This document shows positions 55,901-64,000 of a DNA stretch of 64,000 nt, one piece after another; position 1 is the first letter of the stretch; the number at the start of each line of letters is the position of its first letter. The stretch is from Rhynchopus sp. YZ270_cl-10 (taxonomy: Eukaryota; Euglenozoa; Diplonemea; Diplonemida; Diplonemidae): the NCBI GenBank assembly GCA_964035575.1, contig OZ037900.1, forward strand, positions 310,001 to 374,000. Reading direction: 5' to 3'. The position numbers and the translations under genes are program-made. Under the pieces are notes generated by a model that was not told the origin of the DNA, searched no databases, and saw nothing but the letters and a program-made list of their open reading frames with translations.

Positions 55901-58900
55901 GATATGCAAATGTTTCTCCAAAAGCTGCAAGCTCTCCTTGAGCGTACTCCTCATCGTGGACGAGAAAGCCTCCAGAAAAATCTTTTGATTCCGAGACAAT
56001 ACCGCTTTTTAAACCTTCTTCTTGCGCTTCGATGCGCTCGGGGGAGACAGAAATTTCATCCTCCACGTTGTGGTAGAGGTCTTGAAGGTTCTTAAGGCAG
56101 AAAGGGTTTCCATTGATGTAGAGGACCCGCTCTTCACGGAGGTTGACTACCAGGGCTTTGGTGTGGCCACGGTTGCGGAGGATGCGCATGAGTACAGAAA
56201 GCATGCCGTTGTAGGTGGGCTGTGCCATGCCGAAGAAGGCGTGCTGGTGGCGTGTCCCGCAGGGGTCCGGGCCGTCGGCAACGTGGCGGAAGTTCGGTGC
56301 GCCCTCGATGTACTCCTTCAGACCGCGTTGCTTTCCAGAGGGGAAGTGGTCTGCCTTCATGACAGTGCCGGTGCGGAGGGTGCCTGAAAGGGGTTTGATA
56401 AGAAGAGAGTTAAAAAAGGATGAAAATAGTGGGGGGAAAAATGGGATGGGGGGTGCATACCAGAACGTTTGCGAACGATTTCATCGGCTTCCTCTCTGGG
56501 TACTTTGAGATGGCCTCGGGTGTCCTTTTTGTTGCGTTGACTTTTGCCTTCGACGACAAAGTCGCGGAGCCTCTCGTAGGCCCCGTCCTTTGAGATGTCG
56601 ACCACCAGGTCGCAGAAGGGGAGCTCGCGTGCGTCGGCCATTTCGTCGTTGAGGATGGTCTCTCTGCGGGAGACCTCTTCTTCGCTGAGGGGGCCTTCCT
56701 TTGCTTCCCAGCGGAGGCGCCGTTCGGGTGCGGTGGCGGACACATCTCCACAGGAAAGAAGCACAAATCTTGCACCAATCTGCACTGATTTAACACTCCG
56801 TGCACCTCGCACATTCACCTTGATCACAACATGGCTGTGTGTTGCGAGGACCCGGCGGAACTCCTGCTTGGTTGTTCCGTAGTAATGCCCACCGACCTGC
56901 GCGTATTCTAAGAACTCTCGAAGCAAGCATTTCCTGCGGAAGTCGAGGACAGGGACGAAGTGGTAGTGTTTCCCCGCCTTTTCGCCGGGCTTCTGCTCGC
57001 GTGTGGTGTGCGAGACGGCGACGCCAACGCCTTCTTCGCGGAGTCGGTTGATGTAGGTGCTTCCTCCGATGCCAGAGGGTTCGACAATGATGGTGACCCC
57101 ATGCAGCGGTGCCGGGGCATGCTGCAGGGCAATGGCCTGCGATGGGGTGAGTGTCTGCGCGTTGAGGACGTAGTGCTGCAGCTGTGTGTACGCCAGGTCG
57201 TATTCGTTGTTCTCAAGAAGGAAGAGGCGGGTGGGGTGGTCCTTCGTGGTGTCCTTGAGGAGCGAGATGATCTCTTCACCTGTGGGAAATGGGTGGTATT
57301 GTTGATGTGTCGAAGGAGGGGGTTTGGATGGGTTTTTATGAAGTTTTTGATATGTTTGCTTTGTGCTCTTTGTACAGTTGTCCACCAAACGTTGGTGGGT
57401 ATTAACATGATCCGATAGGCAACGACCAAAGAAGAGACCTGGAAAACGGCCTAGTTCAAAACGTACTACGAAGAAACTGCGGTTGGGCCGCAAGTTTGTG
57501 AGGCATCAAAAATGGTCCAGAAAGCGGATCAGCAGCAAGACGGTGGTGTCGCAGGGAGCAGATCCACGCTGATCGCAGGCAGCTCCTCGCTGATCTGGGT
57601 ACTGTCATGGAGGAGTGCCGCATCGATGGCGTGGATGCGAGGGTGCTGAATTTGGACCAGACGATGATGCCGTCGGGCGACTATTGTTGGCCCCATACTT
57701 CGTACGAGAAGTCGCAAAGGGGTGATAAGGGAACTGCAGTCCCCGCCAAGGCGCTGAAGGAGGGCGTCACGATGCAGTTGTGCGTGAACGCAGAAGGGTC
57801 ATTTTTTCCAACTCAAGTCATCTACAAGGGGAAAACCCTTAAATCGTGTCCGAAATTCAAGCGGAAGTACAAGAGTGCGTTCGGGTTGGATGCAGAGTGG
57901 CAGCTGCATGCCAACGAAAACCGGTGGGAGACGACGAAGACAGTGCAAGGGAAGATCTAAGGAAGGCAAAGACCAGTCTGGGGAAGCATATGACCCCGCA
58001 TTTGACAAAATTAGCTGAAGAGTTGGGGTCGTTCATGTTCCTCGACGAACAGAACGCAGCTAACGCCGCGGAACCCATCGACTATTGCAATTTGTTTCCC
58101 CCTCCCCTCATCAGTTAAGCTGACTAACCACATGAGACTTAGGTTCATCTTACATGATTTTCTTTTTTTGTCTCACCCTCTCATCCCTCCCCCACAATGT
58201 AAAGAAAATACCCCCATTTTTTGACAGCCCCACCCACCCACCCACCACTTTCACACCCTCATTTGGTGGGGTATTAACTTGGTGGATTTGGGGTCGGGGA
58301 AAAAAGTTGGCGGGTGTTTACCCCACCAACGTTAGGTGTCTGACTGTAGTATGCTTGCTCTAAAGGGAGAGGAGTTGAGGGGGCGGGGTGCATACGTTTG
58401 GAATATTCCTGAAACGCACTCTGGCGTTCTTTGTGTGAAACGCTCTTCTTCATGACACGCATTTCGTTGAGGCGGAACTCAAGCTCGCTTTCGCTTGGTG
58501 GCAGGATGTAGACGTATCTTTGGGGGGAAGTGGTTGGGTTTGGTGGGTACATACACAAATCTACCCCTGGTAGTACTTAACCCTTTGTAGGTTCCTTTTA
58601 GAATAGTTCACATAAAAGTTGACTTGAAAGACAAAAGCCCTCTCTCATGACACACAATGTACCTTTTTGGTATGACCGGCTGTACCGGGGGGGTAACCAT
58701 GCTGTCCTACACCCCCATTTCGTTTATATCTATCAAAGGTGAATAATAACATTGCTTCTGCCGATAAGAGGTGATGGCCATGTAGGATAGGCACGGCAGA
58801 GTGTGGGGGTAGCATAGCATACCGGGCCTGTATCTGTGAATTGACAAAGCGCGGCAGGGCACGCTGGTCCATATCTATGACCGGTGTGCGCCCCGCGTCC

Positions 58901-59984
58901 TGGATGCGTGTCACCTCCTCGTGGCGGATGCCGAAGCAGATCTTGCGTTGGGTGTCCGAGAAGTTCTCCATAAATTCATTCTGTAGTGTTGGTGTGGTGT
59001 GTTTTGTGGGTTGTGAACGCTTTGTTTCCCCTACCGGGTTGGTTTCACACAAAGTATAAAGAGATACTATAAAAATACAGAAATGTGTCATGAGATGAAC
59101 ATTAACCGCTTGACAGGAAACCTGTCAAGCGGTACAGGGTTTCGGACGTAAGTAATTCCGACTGAGTTCGCTGCAAGGAGACGACGCTGAGGAACTCCAA
59201 CCCACACCAACAAACGCCGTTCCCGTTTTTTAGGCATTTTCGCCAAATCACAAACCGAGAAAGTCTGCCAGACTCTAGACTCTCGGATCAAAAAGTGAAG
59301 TTGATAGTGCAAACGCCTCTGGGACGCAGGCACTGACACTCCGCGGGTTATCGAACCCCCGGAGTGTTGCGCTTGGGAGTGGTCAAAAAAAAAAATAGAG
59401 TTTTATTTTCTCAAACATACATTTCGCTCCATTTCCCTAAAGGCCTCTATCGACACCATCTCGTACTGCTGCAGGGTGTTCTTATGCTCACGCTGCGAGA
59501 AGCGTCGGTCGTACGCCACCACCGACGCGCACTGCTCCACTTGCTCCTTGGAGTTCTCAATAAGACGCTGGAGGAGCGCAGTCTTGCCGGCCCCCATAGG
59601 ACCACACACTATGACCGGCAGGGTGAGGTCGGTGTGAGTGTCAATGTCTTCATTGAGAGAGCCCATCTCTGGTGGGTCTGAAAGCAGGTTCGTAGGCGGC
59701 GTGAGGCTTGTACTGTGCGCCCCGCTTCGTGTGTCCACCGCACAAAATCCTAACAGTTGCCCGCCCTTTGGGGGAGTATTCGGCACACCACCTTCCCCCA
59801 TGTGTGCTCCCTCGAGTCCACTTTGTATTCGCCCAAGCTCTGCAATTTCTTTCCGTGAGTCGGAATTACTACTGCTTGTTGCTGCCCCCGCAGCGACCGC
59901 TGCGGGGGGTACAATAACCTGCGGGGCTCGCGGGACCAATGAAACCTTCTTATCTTCCTGGCCTTCTTGTAGTGAGGAGGCCAT
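52963..59984 (-). CDS. Guanylate-kinase-like (x2) / paladin-like phosphatase fusion, 1,607 aa
   Basis: Six exons: 59984-59421, 58980-58823, 58517-58396, 57279-56461, 56383-53427, 53166-52963. All joins keep frame and domain continuity. Residues 123 to about 330 form a first guanylate-kinase-like domain with an intact P-loop (GPMGAGKT, 128-135) and a YVYILPPS strand split over exons 2 and 3. Residues about 340-550 form a second one with the GMP-side motifs SHTTR and GGHYYGT, but a decayed P-loop (EPSGIGGST). From about residue 550 the protein is paladin-like: RSG...MKADHFPSG, VVNLREERVLYINGNPF, LPITDEQPP and a CX5R loop NCQLGRGRTT (Cys787, Arg793). Paladins are cytoplasmic phosphatase-like proteins linked to phosphoinositide and receptor signalling. 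The last exon is acidic. Introns 1, 2, 3 and 5 carry repeats; intron 4 (77 bp) does not. I recognise no such fusion. Confidence 0.85.
53167..53426 (-). other. Intron 5 of the GK-paladin gene, carrying a GTAGTGTAGTTGCC repeat
   Basis: 260 bp, donor GTATGT, acceptor ACACAG. The repeat at 53190-53255 lies antisense, next to the acceptor. Confidence 0.75.
57382..58339 (+). mobile_element. pogo/DDE_1-like DNA transposon remnant inside intron 3 of the GK-paladin gene
   Basis: Plus-strand open frame 57607-57960 reads NLDQTMMPSG, then KGTAVPAKALKEGVTMQLCV and FFPTQVIYKGK. This is the pattern of the first catalytic Asp region of DDE_1 (pogo/Tigger) transposases. A basic, helix-turn-helix-like stretch (about 57423-57570) lies upstream in another frame. 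The second and third catalytic acidic residues are not found, so the gene looks internally deleted. Ends carry inverted repeats with the core AACGTTGGTGGG (57389-57400 and 58318-58332 region). No clear target duplication. The element runs antisense to the host gene and a reversed CTTAG hairpin lies near its right end (58117-58158). Confidence 0.65.
58618..58740 (+). repeat. GAAATACAAAGCCC-family repeat in intron 2 of the GK-paladin gene
   Basis: TTGACTTGAAAGACAAAAGC, CAATGTACCTTTTTGGTATG, AACCATGCTGTCCTACAC, CATTTCGTTTATATCT. Antisense to the host gene; longest copy in the window. Confidence 0.7.
58981..59420 (-). other. Intron 1 of the GK-paladin gene
   Basis: 440 bp, donor GTATGT, acceptor CTACAG. 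It holds a GAAGTTGATAGTGC hairpin repeat (59293-59375) and a perfect 13-bp-stem hairpin (59105-59133). Splicing joins ERN to NEF in phase 0. Confidence 0.75.
59293..59375 (+). repeat. GAAGTTGATAGTGC element with terminal hairpin, in intron 1 of the GK-paladin gene
   Basis: GTGAAGTTGATAGTGCAAAC, GCCTCTGGGACGCAGGCACT, then ACACTCCGCGGGTTATCGAA-CCCCCGGAGTGT. Nearly identical to 33091-33180 and 61256-61342. Confidence 0.75.
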
Positions 59985-60135
59985 CCTCACAAAAAAATAT
60001 CAACTCCCCCCCAAAAGGCAAGGTAGGAAGGGGGGAGAGAAGAAAGGTGGGGGAAGAAACCACACCGAGGGGGGAGGGAGGAGGAGGAGGAGAGGGGTGT
60101 TTTTGTGTAGAGGCAAAAAAGCCGAAAAAGAAAAA

Positions 60136-60166
<31 letters not shown>

Positions 60167-61255
60167 GGGGGGGGGGGCCGTTATATTATTTCGAACATTT
60201 GCATTGTGTGGGGGGGGTTTTGGGGGTTTGTGTTGTGGGGGTGAGGAGAGGTGTGCGTGTGTGGGGGGGAGTGGCGGCTTGCCAAGGAAGGGGGGGGTAG
60301 GTGGCGGTGGGGTTCCTGGGTGTGTGTGTTGTGGGGAATTTTGTTTGGATTTTTTTTTTTTTTTTCCACCGGTGTCAGCGTCCTGCCGGTTGTTTTGGCA
60401 TGAGTATTCACTTAAGAGAAATTCTTGGTGTGTCATAGTGAAGACTATCTGAATGACTACACCAATGGTGTGGCTGACACTATATCGCACTTTGCGGAGG
60501 AAAAAAACCCCAAACCCCCAAAATAGCACTATCTCGCACTTTTCGAATAGGCACAGCGACTTTGTGCGACAAACTGGGAAACCTCGCGTTCAACCTGCGA
60601 CTGGCCAATTGTCGACGATGTTTTCGAACAAATTGCCGAAACTTCCCGCTTGCTGCAATCCGACGATCTCTCCATGGCACAGGCTAACGCGGTTGTGGGT
60701 ATGGAGGTCAAATCTCCTGACCCATCCACCCTTTCAGCCAACACCAACTAATCCAAAAAAATGTCAAAAATGAATTATTGCCGTTCTTTATTTATTCGTT
60801 GTTGGTTGTTTTGTTGATCGCATCCATCCAAAAAAATAACAAAAAAAAAAAAACAACCAAACAAATCCGCGTGAGCCATTAGAAGGCACTGTATCTCATT
60901 CACATATCACTCGAATTTTTTTTAAAACGGAGTTTTCTCGCAGCCGAATAGTTTTACATTTTACAACGGGCAGGAATGAAATCATACCAAAGGGGATTGT
61001 ATATCAGGTTGTTTGATCACCTTGAAAGACGATGTATTGTATCACCTATCTCGGATAGGGGTGCATGCATCGAAAACGGACCCCTACCTTGATCACCTTT
61101 GAAAGAAGCATGAAATCATTTGCGCACAGACAGTCTGACTGGTACCAAAAACAAAACAAAAAAAACAAAAAAATGTGGAGCACGCCCATTTGTCTTCAAA
61201 ATTTTCAAAAAAATAGATTTCGTTTCGGGACTTTCAATTCAGGAGACAAAGGGGA

Positions 61256-61342
61256 AAGTGAAGTTGATATGTGCAAACGCCTCTGGGACGCATGGCACTG
61301 CCACTCCGCGGGGTATCGAACCCCCCGGAGTGTTGCGCTTGG
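61256..61342 (+). repeat. GAAGTTGATAGTGC element with terminal hairpin
   Basis: GTGAAGTTGATATGTGCAAA, CGCCTCTGGGACGCATGGCA, then CACTCCGCGGGGTATCGAAC-CCCCCGGAGTG. Confidence 0.75.
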
Positions 61343-61419
61343 GAAACAAATGGTCAGATGATCTTTCAAGTCCACCTCGCCATCCCTACAACGATTGCAT
61401 TTGGTCTACATACAGTAAG

Positions 61420-61575
61420 ACAAGAAATATTGGCGACCAAAAAAATCGCCAATTTTGGTGTTCCGGAAGGGGACTTATTTGACATGTCCTTGATAGGGGT
61501 TTCAGGAACACCTGTTGATTGCAAGAAAACCCCCAAAATCCGCTTTTTTTTTGGTCGCCAAGGTTTTCTTGTCCT
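61420..61575. mobile_element. MITE-like inverted-repeat element
   Basis: Ends ACAAGAAATATTGGCGACCA and TTTGGTCGCCAAGGTTTTCT-TGT pair. The interior TGACATGTCCTTGATAGGGG-TTTCAGGAACACCTG has an inverted relative at 51350-51410. Confidence 0.65.
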
Positions 61576-62276
61576 CCTGTACGTACAAAAGTACAACACA
61601 CACAAAACAGTTTGGGGCCATATTCTACACAAGAATTACCCCTGAGTAGTTATCAAACATACAAACAGTGAAAGTCATTCACAGATAGAGTGACAAGAAG
61701 GTTAGGGGGGGAGGAACCGGTCATACCGTGTGTGTGGGAAAGAGGACGCCGTTTGCTATGGGTATCTGAGAAAAAAATCACCCCCCCATTTGCAGGTAAA
61801 TTTTTTTCTGTTGTCCCTCAGCTACTATCCCGGCACCCTTCCCTCCCTTCATACGGTGTGAGCAGACTTCTTCTCCAAATTGTTACCTTTTTGCTTTATC
61901 GAAAAAGCGTAGTTACCAAGTAGTAGAAAATGCGAATTTGTACATTTTTTTTAGAAAAGACAGCAAAAAGCGAACAAAATGTTTCAAAATAAAACTTGAA
62001 AGATGAAATGTCTAAAAACAACAACGAGAAAGGTGTAGCATAGCATTGTCCCTATATGTCCATTATTGGCTTAAGACAAGAAAAAATATAATCAAAAAAT
62101 CCAGCAACCAACCCCATGCGGGGCTTTGCAGATTTTGTTGTGAGCGAATCAGCTAACCATCCGAATCAATTCAAGCGAAGACATTTAAAAAAATGCTTTT
62201 AAAAAACACCAATTTTACCTCTTTCCCCCCCCCAATATAGTTCCTCCCCCACTCCTCTCTCTCTCTCTCTCTCCCC

Positions 62277-63452
62277 TCAACACTTTATCCACGACGGCAA
62301 CGTCGCCTCCGGGTCAGCAAGATCTAATGAAATCACGCCACGGTTCGCCCCGTGGTAGTTGAACCCCGTTGCTTCGTTGTCTCCATACGCCCAGAAGATA
62401 TGGAAAGCATCATCGTCGCGCTTGAAGGTGGGAACGAACATCGAGGCAGACGTGACCCCACCACTGACGGAGACTGAGGCGTCCTTTATGGTGGTCCAGT
62501 TGGATGGCTGAGGGGTGCCCACAAACTCTGTAGCGTACTTCACCTGGACTCCATCCTGCGGGCTTGCTACCAAAACCTTTGCGTTAAGCATGCCTGGATA
62601 TAAAGCATCGAACCCCAGGGCAACCCACCCGCCCCCAGCGATCGCAGAAAAATTCATTCTGTGCCCCCCTACCTCTGGAGACCACGCCAGGGTAAACCCT
62701 GAGGTGTTGTGCAGAACATAGCAGTGCGCACCGAGGGCATTCTCTTCACCACCTTTCCGCACCTTTTGCACTGTCTTTTTCGTCTTTGCGGTCTTTGCGC
62801 CGTCTGATGTTCTCGGAAACCTAATGTCATCCCAGGTCATTCCCACCCCATGCGCAATGGTGGTCTGGCAGATCAAATGATCCAACTCTGTTGGAGGAAG
62901 TGTCTTCTCTGTCGGGGTAAAATGCGCTTCATAATGCACGACCGGAGGGGTCAGCTCCACCTTAATGGAGAACCCGGTACCTTCTGTCGTAAGGTTGAGC
63001 TTGAAAAGACTGCACCCCCCCGCCATGTTGTTCGCGCACCAAATGTATGAGGAGGCTGTGCTAAGTGTGTCAGAGTACTGCCAGGTTTCGACAACCGTCG
63101 CAAAATCGTCTCCCGACGCGTTTTTGCTTGGTGAGGCGAGGAAGTGACGGAGGTGTCCGCAGTAAGTAAAACTCCGTTGGGCGTCCTCACTGACCCAGAA
63201 CTGCTGGTAGGAGCCGATGATGTGGCCGCCTAGGAAGACGTCGCGGAGAAGGAAGACGTCGCGGAGAAGCCAGTCGTTAGTATCGGGCACGCTGTACACC
63301 TCCCAGATGTTCTCTGTGGGCTGCGGACCGAGCTGTGTGGAGACTGCGTCGGCAGAATAAAAACCATCTTTAGGGCGGCTAGGATTCACTTTAAAACTCG
63401 ATGCGTTGACAGCACATAGCAAAGAGAAAAGGGCAAGTGTTCGGTTGAGCAT
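62277..63452 (-). CDS. Secreted DOMON-domain protein, 391 aa
   Basis: Single-exon gene. I start at the ATG whose product opens with MLNRTLALFSLLCAVNASS, a typical signal peptide; the open frame runs further upstream, but without features, and a CAG lies about 28 bases before this ATG as a possible (trans-)splice acceptor. The last roughly 150 residues match the DOMON fold: a GGGWVALGF strand, an M..AKVLVA strand and a late YGDN/GANRG segment. DOMON domains bind haem or sugars, often in secreted redox proteins. The N-terminal half (about residues 25-230) has paired cysteines and N-glycosylation sites but no family I recognise; a dopamine-beta-hydroxylase-like relation is possible but no copper-binding motif is evident. 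The protein probably acts outside the cell or in the secretory lumen. An 18-bp tandem duplication repeats RDVFLL near residue 60. The stop is TGA, followed by an AG dinucleotide run in the transcript. Confidence 0.8.
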   Translation of the reverse strand: MLNRTLALFSLLCAVNASSFKVNPSRPKDGFYSADAVSTQLGPQPTENIWEVYSVPDTNDWLLRDVFLLRDVFLGGHIIGSYQQFWVSEDAQRSFTYCGHLRHFLASPSKNASGDDFATVVETWQYSDTLSTASSYIWCANNMAGGCSLFKLNLTTEGTGFSIKVELTPPVVHYEAHFTPTEKTLPPTELDHLICQTTIAHGVGMTWDDIRFPRTSDGAKTAKTKKTVQKVRKGGEENALGAHCYVLHNTSGFTLAWSPEVGGHRMNFSAIAGGGWVALGFDALYPGMLNAKVLVASPQDGVQVKYATEFVGTPQPSNWTTIKDASVSVSGGVTSASMFVPTFKRDDDAFHIFWAYGDNEATGFNYHGANRGVISLDLADPEATLPSWIKC

Positions 63453-64000
63453 TTTTAGAGAGGGGGTTGGGAGGGGTTTTCTGTTGGGGTATAGGTAAAT
63501 TGAGTGTGGAGTGGGATTGTATTTTAAAAAAAAGTTGGAGGGGGGGGTTTTTTTTTTGTGGAAAAAGGATCTGTTGTTCAGATCACACTCAGTTTTGTTT
63601 TGAAACCGAAACCGACAGAAAACAGCGACAGCAGATTTACACACCAACACCAAATTTCAATAAAAAAAGAGGGGAAAAAAATTGAAATAATGTTTGCTAG
63701 TCATAAATGGGATAAAGATTGGTCGAAAACAAACTAGCAAAAAGAAAAACAAAGCATTCAAAAAAAAAAAAAAAAAAGAAAAAAAAACCACACACACCCA
63801 ACTATTGATGGCCAGTACGCTTTTGTTTTCGTGGTCGTCGACAAAAGACGGCTAACAATAAAGGGTTAAAATAATGATTTTCCTCTCCGTTGATGAGTCA
63901 TAAAGGGGGTTGCTGCGAATGTATCGTTGGAGTGAGTTGACGGGGTGTTGATTTTCGTTTCTACAGCGCTTCAACCCTACTCCAGTTTCGCTTCTGTTCA
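63453..64000. other. Upstream region of the DOMON gene
   Basis: T/G- and A-rich sequence. No gene or recognised repeat. Confidence 0.5.

Larger units (their letters stand above)
59985..62276. other. Gene-free interval upstream of the GK-paladin gene
   Basis: Holds G/A-rich leader sequence, a coding-like plus-strand patch (60540-60750), a GAAGTTGATAGTGC element (61256-61342), an inverted-repeat element (61420-61575) and the CT-rich 3' region of the DOMON gene. No gene supported. Confidence 0.55.

Noticed and set aside
1-64000. Retrovirus-like, LTR, Polinton or LINE elements, and CRISPR arrays
   Set aside because: I saw no reverse transcriptase, integrase or capsid-like frame, no long direct terminal repeats, and no regularly spaced identical repeats with unique spacers.

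Overview
The window looks like nuclear DNA of a unicellular eukaryote. Every protein gene I can support lies on the minus strand, from about 63.5 kb down to about 4 kb. Five single-copy genes and all three members of a small gene family are split by spliceosomal introns, 16 in all, and all 16 begin GTATG. Start codons often follow closely behind a pyrimidine-rich stretch and an AG. A long one-strand gene array with GT-AG introns and short 5' leaders fits a euglenozoan such as a diplonemid best (kinetoplastids have almost no introns). A dinoflagellate-like array is the main alternative. The lineage is inference: I saw no spliced-leader or rRNA sequence. All three standard stop codons are used.

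Layout in transcription order (high to low coordinates): secreted DOMON protein (63.4-62.3 kb); a six-exon gene fusing two guanylate-kinase-like domains to a paladin-type phosphatase-like region (60.0-53.0 kb); a PB1...UBA protein resembling NBR1/p62 autophagy receptors (49.5-47.5 kb); an EF-hand protein (44.0-43.2 kb); copy 3 of a 73-residue protein (42.8-41.6 kb); a prolyl-4-hydroxylase-like dioxygenase (38.1-37.1 kb); copies 2 and 1 of the 73-residue protein (36.1-34.2 kb); a 1,739-residue ankyrin/coiled-coil/LRR protein (33.0-27.1 kb); a Pro/Gln-rich EF-hand protein (21.1-20.1 kb); an 840-residue coiled-coil protein (18.8-14.8 kb); a short acidic coiled-coil protein (13.9-13.3 kb); a copper amine oxidase (12.1-10.1 kb); and a polytopic membrane protein with a ubiquitin-like domain (6.4-4.2 kb).

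The space between genes, and all the longer introns, is filled with short dispersed repeats: hairpins, MITE-like elements with terminal inverted repeats, simple-sequence tracts and pieces of DNA transposons (pogo/DDE_1-like, hAT-like). Most asymmetric repeat copies point along the plus strand, antisense to the genes. Several introns are long only because one such element sits inside; the three copies of the 73-residue gene show this directly, with introns of 96, 205 and 910 bp between nearly identical exons.

The most unusual findings are the GK-GK-paladin fusion, in which the two kinase-like domains seem to have lost opposite halves of the active site, the small three-copy gene family with expanding introns, and the strand bias of the repeats. 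Exon joins were deduced by eye from splice signals, reading-frame phase and protein continuity. No database search or transcript data were available.
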